Source: an uncultured Rivibacter sp. (GTDB lineage Bacteria; Pseudomonadota; Gammaproteobacteria; Burkholderiales; Burkholderiaceae). Taken from it: a DNA stretch of 39,892 nucleotides. Location of the stretch: assembly GCA_946480925.1 (NCBI GenBank), contig CAMLLU010000053.1:1-39892 (forward strand). Direction: 5' to 3'. The translations under genes were made by a program, and so were the position numbers. The first letter of the stretch is position 1; each line of letters starts with the position of its first letter. Of the stretch, positions 32,510 to 39,892 are shown in pieces. The notes under the pieces were generated by a model. That model was not told where the DNA came from, made no database searches, and worked only from the letters and a program-made list of their open reading frames with translations.

Positions 32510-34203
32510 GGCGCGCCCCCTGCCGCCGCGGCAAAACACTCGGCCGGCAGTAGCCTGCCGCCGTTGCCGCAGCAGCGGCACAGCTCGTCACGACCGATGG
32601 CCGCATGGCGCGGGTTGAGCGCGAGGTGGCGCTCGCCGTAGCGCTGCAGCACGGGTTCGATGGACTTGTCGTACTGCGGCACCGCGAAGTGCGTGCCGCC
32701 CACGGGCGTGGCCACCACGCGGCCCTGCCGGGCGACGAGCGTGCCGTCCTTGAACACCAGCTCGGGCGTCTTGAACATCGCCTCGCGGTCCTGCTGCTCG
32801 CGGTACACCGCAATGTCTGCGGCACAACCCGCGGCGAGGCGGCCGCGGTCCTTCAGGCTCAGCAGCCGCGCCGGTGCGGCGCGCGTCATGATGGCCACCT
32901 CTTCGAGCGAGAGCTCGCGCTGCATCTCGCGCAGCGCCGCATTGGCCGCCACGTCGGGGTGCAGCTTGGCGAGCTGCTCGTCGCGAAAGCTCTTGTCCAT
33001 GAGCAGGCGAATGAGGTGCGGGTAGCTCGTGAACGGCCCGCCGTTCGGGTGGTCGGTGGTGAGCACCACGCGCCACGGGTCTTCAATGAGCAGAAAGAGC
33101 TCGAGCCCGATGACCCACTGCAGCGCATTCACGTAGCTCTGCTCGCGGTAGCGGAAGGGCACCACGCCGCAGCCCGCGTCGCATTCGATGTCGGCGCCGA
33201 TCCACTTGCGCGGGTGGCCGAGCGCCGAGTTCGCGTGCTGGCGCATCGTGTCGCCCGAGGCCGTGACTGTCTGGCCGAACATCACCTGGCCCACGTCGAT
33301 GGAGACGTGGGGGTTGGCGTTCACCGCTTCGGCCAGCTGCAGCGCGGCCGAAGAGAACTTGAACGGCCCTTCGGTGCCGTAGCTGTGGAACTGCACGTGC
33401 GTGAGGTGCGCAGGCAGCCCTTCGAGCGCATTGATGGTGGCGAGCGTGGACTCGATGTTGCCCGGCACGCCCAGGTTGCTGGCATGCACGTGCAGCCGGT
33501 GCGGCAGGCCCAGCTCGGTGATGGCGCGCGCCAGCGTGTGCAGCACCTGGCGCGGCGTGATGCGCCAGTGCGCGTGTTCGCCGTCCACGTCGAGCTGGCG
33601 CTGGTTGAACTTGAACGCCGAAATGCCGCCCGGGTTCACCACCTTCACGCCCATGGCCTTGGTGGCGTCGACGGCCCAGCCCACGTAGTCGCGCAGGTGC
33701 TCGAAGTCGCGGCCCTCGGCGAGCATCTGCAGAAAGAGCTCGTCGTTGCCCAGCATCACGTAGGCCCCATGGTCGAGGATGGGGATGTCGCCCATCTCCA
33801 TGTGCGTGTGGCGCGCGTTGCTGGCCGCCATGGCCGGCTCGAAGGCGGCCGTGTAGCCCATTTCGACGTAGCGGTAGCCGGTGGCCAGCGTGCCGGGCGT
33901 GCAGCCGCTGCACGAGGCCACTTCGAGCAGGTTGCCGGGGCCGGGGGCGGGGTCGAGCCCGCGGCGTTGCAGCTCAGGCAGCAGCAGCCGCGCAAGGTTG
34001 ACCTTGCCGCCCCCGATGTGCGTGTGCATGTCGATGCCGCCGGCCATCACCACGCAGCCCGTGGCATCGAACTCTTCATCGACCTTCGCCTGGGGCGCGA
34101 CGTCGCTCACGATGCGGCCGTCACGCACCGTGAGGTCGCGTACTTCAGAGGCGCCCGAGGCGGGGTCGATGACGAGGCCGCCGCGCAGCCGCAGCGTAGT
34201 CAT
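32506..34203 (-). CDS. fhcA: Formyltransferase/hydrolase complex subunit A
   Basis: This 565-residue amidohydrolase-family subunit hydrolyses formyl-methylofuran to formate. Binuclear metal ligands are visible in IDMHTHIGGGK (His60, His62), a lysine region KAMGVKVVNPGG for a carboxylated Lys, LHVHASNLG, and LTTDHPNGGPFTSYP with the final Asp. The C-terminus carries a cysteine-rich CRCCGNGGRLLPAECF that may bind metal. ATG 34203 overlaps the fhcB stop (ATGA). Full length for the family. Confidence 0.93.
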   Translation of the reverse strand: MTTLRLRGGLVIDPASGASEVRDLTVRDGRIVSDVAPQAKVDEEFDATGCVVMAGGIDMHTHIGGGKVNLARLLLPELQRRGLDPAPGPGNLLEVASCSGCTPGTLATGYRYVEMGYTAAFEPAMAASNARHTHMEMGDIPILDHGAYVMLGNDELFLQMLAEGRDFEHLRDYVGWAVDATKAMGVKVVNPGGISAFKFNQRQLDVDGEHAHWRITPRQVLHTLARAITELGLPHRLHVHASNLGVPGNIESTLATINALEGLPAHLTHVQFHSYGTEGPFKFSSAALQLAEAVNANPHVSIDVGQVMFGQTVTASGDTMRQHANSALGHPRKWIGADIECDAGCGVVPFRYREQSYVNALQWVIGLELFLLIEDPWRVVLTTDHPNGGPFTSYPHLIRLLMDKSFRDEQLAKLHPDVAANAALREMQRELSLEEVAIMTRAAPARLLSLKDRGRLAAGCAADIAVYREQQDREAMFKTPELVFKDGTLVARQGRVVATPVGGTHFAVPQYDKSIEPVLQRYGERHLALNPRHAAIGRDELCRCCGNGGRLLPAECFAAAAGGAP

Positions 34204-35480
34204 GCCGACACCTCCGGCGCGGCGGCCCGCGAGGCTTGCACTCTCTCGGCAATGCCGGCCACCACGTCGGCCACCGAGGGCAAGCCGTCGTCGTACAGGC
34301 GGCGCAGCGGCAGCACCACGCCACCATCGGTGCGAAAGAGGTGGCCCTCGGCATCGATGCCCGGCGTGGCCACCGGAATGAACAAGGTGTCACCCGCCGG
34401 CAACGGCATGAGCGGGTGCCCCAGCACCACCAGCGGCAAGGTCGTGGGCGGCGGCGCAGGCTCGGGCCCGAAGCTGCTCACCCACAGCACCGCATCAACC
34501 GCCCCCGCCTCCAGCAGTTGCCGCGTGCCGAAGCGTGCCGGGTCGTGCTCGAGCCCCGCTGCGCCAGCATGCGTGCGCAGCGGCAGGCCCGAAAGCCACG
34601 TGTACACCTGCTGCGCGCTGTAGGCGCCCTCGCTGCCGCCCAGCGAAAAGCTCGCGGCCCGCGTGTGCAGGTTGAGCGTGCCCACCAGCCGGTTCAGCCC
34701 TTCGGCCAGCAGCGCGCCATGCGCTGGCGGCATGCGGGCCGGCTCCCACACCAGCACGGTGTAGCGCGCGCCACGCAGCCGCTCGGCCAACGCCGCGATG
34801 GCCGGGATGGCGGCGCGCACGCGGCGCTGCGCCACCAGCGCGTTCAACACGGCGATCGTCTCGAACAGGTCGCCCTGCAGCTCGATCGCTTCGCTGGTGA
34901 TGCCGGGCAGGGCTTGCAGCGCCACGTCGGGCGCGGCGCCCACGAAGGCCACGTGGCGTTGCGGCACCAGGTCGTCGAGCCCCACGCTGCAGCGGCGAAA
35001 GAACTCGGGGTAGTGCTCGGTGGGCGAGGTGCCCAGGCACACGATCACGTCGGCCCGGTTGCGCACCTCGGCCAGCGTTGTGTAGAACACCCCGCGGTCT
35101 TGCTGGGCTCGCGTGGCCACGTGCAGGGCTTCGCCGTTGGCGTGGTCGCTCACCGCACCCAGCCTCGCGGCCAGGCGGTACAGCGCGCGGGCGCCGGCCA
35201 CGTCGGTGGCCAGCCCACCCACCAGCGGCAGCTGGCTGGCGGCCAGCCACTGTGCGGCGGTGTCGAGGGCCGCTTCCAGCGGCACGGGCAGGCCGCGCAG
35301 CATGGGCACGGCCTGCGCCGCCAGGCCTGCGTGAAAGTGCGACAACCCGGCCCGCGCGCGAGGGCATTCGCTGCCGCGCAACTGCAGGCTCGCCGAGGGG
35401 GCTGCATCGGCCACCACGTCGACGTGAAAGCTGTCGCACAGCAGCGAGCAGAACGGGCAGGTCCAGGGCGAATCAGTCAC
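34200..35480 (-). CDS. fhcB: Formyltransferase/hydrolase complex subunit B
   Basis: This 426-residue protein is related to the molybdopterin subunit FwdB/FmdB of methanogens. The N-terminus has TCPFCSLLCDSFHVDV, a CxxCxxxC cluster, followed by a Rossmann-like body (VGGLATDVAGARALYRLAARLG, DVIVCLGTSPTEHYPEFF). In bacterial complexes the B subunit is thought to be non-redox, with formate released by hydrolysis on subunit A. I chose GTG 35480, which begins MTDSPWTCPFC; upstream in-frame sequence looks non-coding. It is the first gene of the leftward C1 operon, with a 237-base upstream spacer containing palindromes. Confidence 0.88.
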   Translation of the reverse strand: MTDSPWTCPFCSLLCDSFHVDVVADAAPSASLQLRGSECPRARAGLSHFHAGLAAQAVPMLRGLPVPLEAALDTAAQWLAASQLPLVGGLATDVAGARALYRLAARLGAVSDHANGEALHVATRAQQDRGVFYTTLAEVRNRADVIVCLGTSPTEHYPEFFRRCSVGLDDLVPQRHVAFVGAAPDVALQALPGITSEAIELQGDLFETIAVLNALVAQRRVRAAIPAIAALAERLRGARYTVLVWEPARMPPAHGALLAEGLNRLVGTLNLHTRAASFSLGGSEGAYSAQQVYTWLSGLPLRTHAGAAGLEHDPARFGTRQLLEAGAVDAVLWVSSFGPEPAPPPTTLPLVVLGHPLMPLPAGDTLFIPVATPGIDAEGHLFRTDGGVVLPLRRLYDDGLPSVADVVAGIAERVQASRAAAPEVSA

Positions 35481-35540
35481 CGCCGGCTTGACGCAAGCGA
35501 TGTGCCACGGGGCGCCCCGCTGGCGGTGCAGGCCGCGGCC

Positions 35541-35663
35541 ACACTGTGTGCGGCGCGGGCGCTTCACACTGCCCCGCGGCTGCAACACTGTGTGGCACGC
35601 CGCCCGGCCCGGGCTGCCGCGCCCGATGCTGCAGTGCGATGGCACAAAACGTGTTTCAACACG
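35541..35663. promoter_or_regulatory. Palindrome pair upstream of the fhc operon
   Basis: The 9-base palindrome ACACTGTGT occurs twice, at 35541-35549 and 35585-35593, 44 bases apart or about four helical turns. A perfect inverted repeat, CGTGTT-TC-AACACG, lies at 35650-35663. All fall in the 237-base gap between fhcB and the HisA-like gene upstream of it on the same strand. The spacing suggests binding by a dimeric regulator to the promoter of fhcB. No regulator gene is adjacent. Confidence 0.5.
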
Positions 35664-35717
35664 GCGCATGAAGTGCCGTGCCCGCCAGCATTCCGCAGCC
35701 GCAGGCCGCGTGCGCGC

Positions 35718-36419
35718 TCAGGCCCTGCGCGGCAGGGTCATGTCGTGCAGCGCGCTGGCCACCAGCCAGCCGGCGGCACCGGCCGCGCGGGCGGCTTGCA
35801 GGTCGGCCTCGTGGCGCAGGCCGCCTGCGCCGAACAGCCGCGTGCCGGGGGCGGCGCGCTCGCGCACCTGCGCCAAGGTGGCGAGGTCCGGGCCGGCGCC
35901 GGCGCCCACGCGGTCCAGCGTCATCACGATCACGTTGCGCGGCCACAGCTCGGGCTGCTGCCAGCAGCCGGCCGCGTCCAGCGGCTGCTGCAGCCGCCTG
36001 TCGAGCGAAAGAACGCCCGGCAGGCCGCCGGCAAAGCAGGGTTGCAGCGCGCGCAGCGTTTCGCTGCCGAACACGGGCAGCACACGGCCCGTGGCAGCGG
36101 GGCCCAGTGCGGCGAGCAGGGCATCGGCCTCGGCCCGTTCAGCAAAGCCTGCATCGAGCCACAGGCTCACGGCAGGCGGCAGCACGGCCAGCAGCCCGCG
36201 CAGCAGGGCCAGCTGCGGCGCACGGCCGAGCAGCGCGTCGAGGTCGGCCACGTACACCTGCTGCGAGCCCGTGTATTCGCACAGCAGGGGCGCCACCCGC
36301 AATGCGTCGGCACTGCCGCACAGCGGCGATTCGATGGGCCGGTACGAGCCGCGCTCGCCGCGCATGGCACGCACCACCTGGCCGGCCAGCAAGTCGATGA
36401 CGGGGATGACGGTGCACAT
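35718..36419 (-). CDS. HisA/HisF-like TIM-barrel protein of the C1 cluster
   Basis: This 233-residue half-barrel protein resembles HisA, with VIPVIDLLAGQVVRAMRGERGSYRPI, QQVYVADLDALLG, VIVMTLDRVGAGAGPDL and GAGGLRHEADL. The HisA catalytic-type Asp residues appear in IDLLAG and in the MTLDRVG segment. No other histidine biosynthesis gene is in the window, and HisA-like proteins are recurrent in H4MPT/methylofuran clusters, so a cofactor-biosynthesis role is more likely than histidine synthesis. It is divergent from the ATP-grasp gene with 44 bases between starts. Confidence 0.8.
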   Translation of the reverse strand: MCTVIPVIDLLAGQVVRAMRGERGSYRPIESPLCGSADALRVAPLLCEYTGSQQVYVADLDALLGRAPQLALLRGLLAVLPPAVSLWLDAGFAERAEADALLAALGPAATGRVLPVFGSETLRALQPCFAGGLPGVLSLDRRLQQPLDAAGCWQQPELWPRNVIVMTLDRVGAGAGPDLATLAQVRERAAPGTRLFGAGGLRHEADLQAARAAGAAGWLVASALHDMTLPRRA

Positions 36420-36463
36420 GTGCAGGCTCGGGTGGGTGGTGATGCAGCAGTAGCGGGGTGGCG

Positions 36464-37444
36464 ATGAGCACGCAGCGTATCTTCGTTTACGAGCACCTGA
36501 GCGGCGGGCTCACGGGCCTCGCGGCAGAACAGCACGAGCTGCTGGCCCAGGGCCTTGCGATGCGCAATGCCATGGTGCAAGACCTGGTGCGCGTGGAAGG
36601 CGTGGCCGTGACCTGTGCGCAGGCTGCGGGCCTTGCCGGCGATCTGCCCGCGGGTGTGAAGGTGGCGAGCCCCGCGGCCGGCGAGTCTGCCTTCGAATTC
36701 GTGCGGCGGCAGGCCCTGGCGCACGACCTGGCGTGGGTGGTGGCGCCTGAAGGTGAAGGCCTGCTGGCCTGCCTGCGCAAGGTGGTGGGCAAGCAGCGCT
36801 GGCTGGGCTGCGACAGCGCTTCCATTCGCCTGGCTTCCAGCAAGAGCGCCACGCTCGAAGTGCTGGCACGCCACGCCATCGCAACGCCGTTCGACTTCTT
36901 TCGTGCGAGCGAGGTGTCGCGCTGGGTGGTGAAGCCCGATGACGGCGCGGGCGCCGTGGACACGCAGGTGTTCGGCCGCCTGCGCGCCGCGCTCGACCAC
37001 CTGGGCGGCCGGCGCCGCGCCGGCGCGCTGGCCACGCTGGAGCCGTGGATCGAAGGCGAGCCCATGAGCCTTTCGCTGCTGTGCCGCGGCGACGGGCAGG
37101 CCGAGCTGCTGAGCATCAACCGCCAGCACATCCACGTGGCCGAATGCGGCACCGTGAGCTATGAGGGCGTGCATGCCAACGTGGTGGACCTCAAGGCGCC
37201 ACGGGCCAGCACCCTGCGCCGCGTGGCACAGCAGGTGGCGCAGGCCATACCCGGCCTGCGTGGCTTTGCCGGCATCGACGTGGTGTGGCATGCGCAGCGC
37301 GGGCCCGTGGTCATTGAAGTGAACCCGCGCGTCACCTGCGCCTACGTGGGCCTTTCGGCCACGCTGCGGCGGCCGCAACTGGCCGCCGAAATACTGGCGC
37401 TGTTTGCCGCGCCGCAAGCCTGGGAGCCGGCCCGTGTTGCATGA
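36464..37444 (+). CDS. ATP-grasp ligase, probable methylofuran biosynthesis (MfnD-like)
   Basis: This 326-residue ATP-grasp enzyme shows SRWVVKPDDGAGAVDTQVF (ATP-binding lysine), LEPWIEGEPMSLSLLCRGDG (clamp), and FAGIDVVWHAQRGPVVIEVNPRVTCAYVGLS with the metal-binding Glu and Asn. ATP-grasp ligases in methanofuran pathways add glutamate to a tyramine or tyrosine unit. It precedes mfnF-like and mfnE-like genes with overlapping ends, which supports this. ATG 36464 and GTG 36458 are both possible starts. Substrate is inferred from context. Confidence 0.8.
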   Translation: MSTQRIFVYEHLSGGLTGLAAEQHELLAQGLAMRNAMVQDLVRVEGVAVTCAQAAGLAGDLPAGVKVASPAAGESAFEFVRRQALAHDLAWVVAPEGEGLLACLRKVVGKQRWLGCDSASIRLASSKSATLEVLARHAIATPFDFFRASEVSRWVVKPDDGAGAVDTQVFGRLRAALDHLGGRRRAGALATLEPWIEGEPMSLSLLCRGDGQAELLSINRQHIHVAECGTVSYEGVHANVVDLKAPRASTLRRVAQQVAQAIPGLRGFAGIDVVWHAQRGPVVIEVNPRVTCAYVGLSATLRRPQLAAEILALFAAPQAWEPARVA

Positions 37445-38495
37445 GCGTTCAGTGATCGGCTGGGACGTGGGCGGCGCGCACCTCAAGGCCTGCCGCCTCA
37501 CCGGCGGCCGCGTGCGCGACGTGGGCCAATGGGCCTGCCCCCTGTGGCTGGGCCTCGACCAGCTGGATCAGGCGCTGGCCGAAGCACGCCACCGCTGGCC
37601 CGACATGCACCGTTGCGCGCACGCCGTCACCATGACCGGCGAAATGGCCGACGTGTTCGAGCACCGCGAAGAAGGCGTGGCCCGCATCGCCGAGCGGCTG
37701 GCCGGCCAGCCCGGCATCGGCGCCGCGGTGTACGCAGGCGAGGGCGGCTGGTGCGAGCCGCAGGCAGCGCCTGCACGCTGGGCCGAAGTGGCCTCGGCCA
37801 ACTGGCTGGCCACTGCGCGCCTCGCGGCGCGGCGCACCGGCGATGCGTTGCTGGTGGACATCGGCAGCACCACCACCGACCTCATTGCCCTGCGGCGCGA
37901 GAAGGTGGCCGCACAAGGTCGCACCGACGCGGAACGCCTCGTGAGCGGCGAGCTCGTCTACATGGGCGTGGTGCGCACACCGCTGTGCGCGCTGGCGCCG
38001 CGCATTGCGTTCCGCGGCGAGTTGCACAACGTGATGAACGAGTTCTTTGCCACCGCGGCAGACGTGTACCGCCTCACCGGCGAGCTGGACCCGGCGCACG
38101 ACGTGTACCTCGCGGCCGACCAGGGCAGAAAAGACGCCGCCGGTTCACGCCGCCGCCTCGCACGCCTGGTGGGCCGCGACGCCCGCGAAGCCAGCGAGGC
38201 CGACTGGCTGGCCTTTGCCATGGCCTGGCGCGAATGCCAGCTCGACGAAACGGCCGCGCAGGCGCAGCGCGTGATCGAACAGGCCGCACTGCCGCCCGGC
38301 GCACCGCTCGTGGCCGCGGGCTGCGGCGCCTTCCTGGCCGAAGCACTGGCCGAACGCCTGGGCCGCCCATGCCTCGACTTCGCCCGCGACATTGCCGTGC
38401 TCGACAAGGCCGCCAGCCGCGAGGTGACGCGCTGGGCCCGCGTGTGCGCCCCCAGCGTGGCCGTGGCGGCCCTCTTCGACGAGGAGCGCGGCTGA
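37434..38495 (+). CDS. mfnF: Hydantoinase/oxoprolinase-family protein, MfnF-like
   Basis: This 353-residue protein has the actin-like ATPase-fold motif VIGWDVGGAHLKACRL at the start and DALLVDIGSTTTDLIALR in the middle. Later segments are GELVYMGVVRTPLCAL and AAGCGAFLAEALAERLG. Its length and motifs match the MfnF group, which couples the aminomethylfuran phosphate and the glutamyl-tyramine units in methanofuran synthesis. GTG 37434 has GGGAG seven bases upstream and overlaps the preceding gene by 11 bases; GTG 37452 is an alternative. Its stop overlaps the next ATG. Confidence 0.82.
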   Translation: MLHERSVIGWDVGGAHLKACRLTGGRVRDVGQWACPLWLGLDQLDQALAEARHRWPDMHRCAHAVTMTGEMADVFEHREEGVARIAERLAGQPGIGAAVYAGEGGWCEPQAAPARWAEVASANWLATARLAARRTGDALLVDIGSTTTDLIALRREKVAAQGRTDAERLVSGELVYMGVVRTPLCALAPRIAFRGELHNVMNEFFATAADVYRLTGELDPAHDVYLAADQGRKDAAGSRRRLARLVGRDAREASEADWLAFAMAWRECQLDETAAQAQRVIEQAALPPGAPLVAAGCGAFLAEALAERLGRPCLDFARDIAVLDKAASREVTRWARVCAPSVAVAALFDEERG

Positions 38496-39100
38496 TGTGG
38501 GTGGTGAAACTGGGCGGCAGCCTCAACCGCGACACCCTGCTGCCGCAATGGCTCGAGCTGCTGTGCACCCTGGGCCGCGGCCGCGTGACCGTGGTGCCCG
38601 GCGGCGGCGGCTTCGCCGACCAGGCACGAGAGGCGCAGAGTCACTGGCGCTTCGACGACGTGGCCGCCCACAACATGGCCGTGCTGGCCATGGCCCAGAC
38701 GGCCATGATGCTGCGCGCCCTGTGCCCCGCCCTGCAACCCGCCACAAGAGACGCAGAGATCCGCCGCCAGCTCAAGCAAGGCCGCACCGCGCTGTGGATG
38801 CCGCTGGAGCTGCTGCGTGAAAGAGCCGACGAGCTGACGAGCTGGGACGTGACGTCGGACAGCCTGGCACTGTGGCTGGCGAGGAGGCTCAATGCAGAGC
38901 GGCTGATCGTGGTGAAGAGCTGCGCGATCGATGGTGCGGCGACGTTGCAGCAGAACGCGGAAGCCGGGGTGGTGGATGCGCGGTTTTCAGAGTGGGCGCA
39001 GGGGGTGGGGTTTCCTATCGACCTGGTGCACCGCGAGGAGTTGGAGAGGGTGCGGTTGCTGTTGATGGGGGAGGTTTGTGGGGTGTGCGGGCAACTCTGA
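38495..39100 (+). CDS. mfnE: Amino-acid-kinase-family protein, MfnE-like
   Basis: This 201-residue kinase has the fold's N-terminal WVVKLGGSL, the VTVVPGGGGFADQAR nucleotide or substrate loop, and C-terminal SWDVTSDSLALWLARRL and LIVVKSCAID. In methanofuran pathways MfnE phosphorylates aminomethylfuran phosphate before coupling by MfnF. The ATG overlaps the mfnF stop (TGATG), so the genes are coupled. It is the last gene of the rightward unit. No second kinase or furan-forming gene (mfnB/mfnC type) is in the window. Confidence 0.82.
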   Translation: MWVVKLGGSLNRDTLLPQWLELLCTLGRGRVTVVPGGGGFADQAREAQSHWRFDDVAAHNMAVLAMAQTAMMLRALCPALQPATRDAEIRRQLKQGRTALWMPLELLRERADELTSWDVTSDSLALWLARRLNAERLIVVKSCAIDGAATLQQNAEAGVVDARFSEWAQGVGFPIDLVHREELERVRLLLMGEVCGVCGQL

Positions 39101-39454
39101 CGGCCGAAGAGGCTGAGACTGCGACTTCGCGGTGCGGATCGAACAGTGCTGCAACTGGATGGCATCGCGCCCACGGCCGAGCCAAAGCAGCGACGCGGGC
39201 GCCTCCGAAATTGACCGCGGCATGGGCCTCGATCCCCCGGACGGGGGGCGATGCAGTGTGTGGCTGCTGCTTATGATCCGCCGGAATTTGGGCGGCCTAA
39301 ACCGCCCTCGCATCGGCCCCTGACGGGGAAAAGTCGCCCCCTGGGGCGCCGGAGCAGGATGGGAGAGACCGATGATTTTGAGTGTGGGCATTAGGCCGAA
39401 GCGAGCAGCTCAAGCCGTTCGGCCCAATTTACGTTAGGCCGCACAACCCACGTC
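39101..39454. other. Non-coding spacer with hairpins
   Basis: No convincing gene is present. Hairpins are CCCCC-GGAC-GGGGG at 39235-39248, GGGCGG-CCTAAA-CCGCCC at 39290-39307, and a 10-bp stem with one mismatch pairing 39391-39400 (TTAGGCCGAA) with 39418-39427 (TTCGGCCCAA). GTTAGGC lies at 39433-39439, matching the core-site consensus of integron attC right ends. One of the first two may end the mfn transcript. Confidence 0.4.
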
Positions 39455-39802
39455 ATGCGAGCTTCCAAGAACCTGACCGTCTGCGAATGGGCTAAGGCCA
39501 AGGCAACTCCGCCCGAAGCGGGTTCAAAGCTGGGCTTGGCGCTATCCACCGTCGGCGCACAACCGATCCACGGCCTTCGCCATCCTCCAACAGAGACCAC
39601 GAACGGTTGGTACATCTGGTGCGGCAATGGCGCAATGTCCGAGGCCCCGGACTTCTTCTCGCCGTTGCACGTAGAACACCTTGCCGCCCATCTACCTCAA
39701 GTTGTCGAGTATCTCGACCTTCCGCCCGGCTACCGCTTCCTCATCGATGGCGAGAACTACGAGGACGTCTGGTTCGACCAGCAACTCTTGGAAGTGCAGT
39801 GA
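39455..39802 (+). CDS. Conserved hypothetical protein
   Basis: This 115-residue soluble protein contains LALSTVGAQPIHGLRHPP, TNGWYIWCGNGAMSEAPDFFSPLHVEHL and LPPGYRFLIDGENYEDVWFD. The sequence has a well-formed composition, with aromatic and acidic residues unlike the shadow frames around it, and its GC content (about 58 percent) is lower than elsewhere. I recall similar short proteins as common hypothetical or cassette-type genes, but cannot name a family. ATG 39455 has no clear ribosome-binding site. It starts 16 bases after a GTTAGGC motif. Confidence 0.65.
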   Translation: MRASKNLTVCEWAKAKATPPEAGSKLGLALSTVGAQPIHGLRHPPTETTNGWYIWCGNGAMSEAPDFFSPLHVEHLAAHLPQVVEYLDLPPGYRFLIDGENYEDVWFDQQLLEVQ

Positions 39803-39892
39803 ACCGTCATTCGGCTCCAACTGTGCAACCTCGGCGAGTGCGGCCTCTCAAGAAACTCCTTCCAAGTGACTGATCTGGAATGAAGTTTTCAG

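Noticed and set aside
38987..39391. A 134-codon minus-strand frame after mfnE
   Set aside because: It overlaps the mfnE 3' end and hairpins, with Pro/Ser/Arg-rich composition and no motif.

Overview
The window is high-GC (about 70 percent) proteobacterial DNA with dense, overlapping operons. Gene content points to a facultatively methylotrophic betaproteobacterium of the order Burkholderiales. It carries a mxaRSA methanol-dehydrogenase maturation operon, a quinoprotein-associated SoxYZ/metallo-beta-lactamase relay operon, and a tetrahydromethanopterin/methylofuran (H4MPT/MYFR) formaldehyde-oxidation cluster. The organism assignment is an inference from gene content and style, not from a marker gene.

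Layout. (1) 133-3113, leftward: mxaR, mxaS and mxaA; the left edge holds only GC-rich repeats. (2) 3503-9447, rightward: a type I secretion cassette made of a VCBS/cadherin/RTX surface protein, its ABC exporter and a HlyD adaptor. (3) 9694-18303, rightward: a type VI secretion effector module of vgrG, a helical-repeat protein, a PAAR-like RHS protein with a variable C-terminal toxin tip, and a likely immunity gene. (4) 18379-19137: genomic debris, namely a truncated membrane-protein gene abutting a decayed REP-associated tyrosine transposase. (5) 19296-22573: a small exported protein, a minimal chemoreceptor, and a divergent LysR/DoxX pair with a palindrome between them. (6) 22593-26206, leftward: the quinoprotein relay operon (two MBL-fold proteins, a SoxYZ-like carrier, a DUF2380-type protein). 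A divergent PLP decarboxylase-fold enzyme follows at 26257-27633. (7) 27673-35480, leftward: the C1 operon fhcB-fhcA-fhcD-fhcC-fae-pabB-dcoH-SRPBCC. (8) 35718-39100: a HisA-like protein, then rightward methylofuran-biosynthesis-type genes (ATP-grasp, mfnF-like, mfnE-like). (9) 39101-39892: non-coding hairpins and one conserved hypothetical gene.

How the genes fit together. In methylotrophs PQQ-dependent alcohol dehydrogenases make formaldehyde in the periplasm. MxaRSA-type proteins help mature the enzyme and the SoxYZ/MBL relay is associated with such quinoproteins. Fae-type proteins link formaldehyde to H4MPT, and FhcABCD releases formate from formyl-H4MPT using methylofuran. PabB supplies p-aminobenzoate for the pterin cofactor, and the mfn-type genes supply methylofuran parts. 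The secretion and toxin genes in 3.5-19 kb separate two halves of this C1 inventory and look accessory.

Most unusual points: an RHS toxin tip with a nucleotidyltransferase-like motif and a dedicated downstream gene; a metallo-beta-lactamase paralogue that has lost most metal ligands; a Fae homologue lacking the expected catalytic histidine; three copies of an inverted repeat placed between C1 genes; and paired palindromes upstream of the fhc operon.
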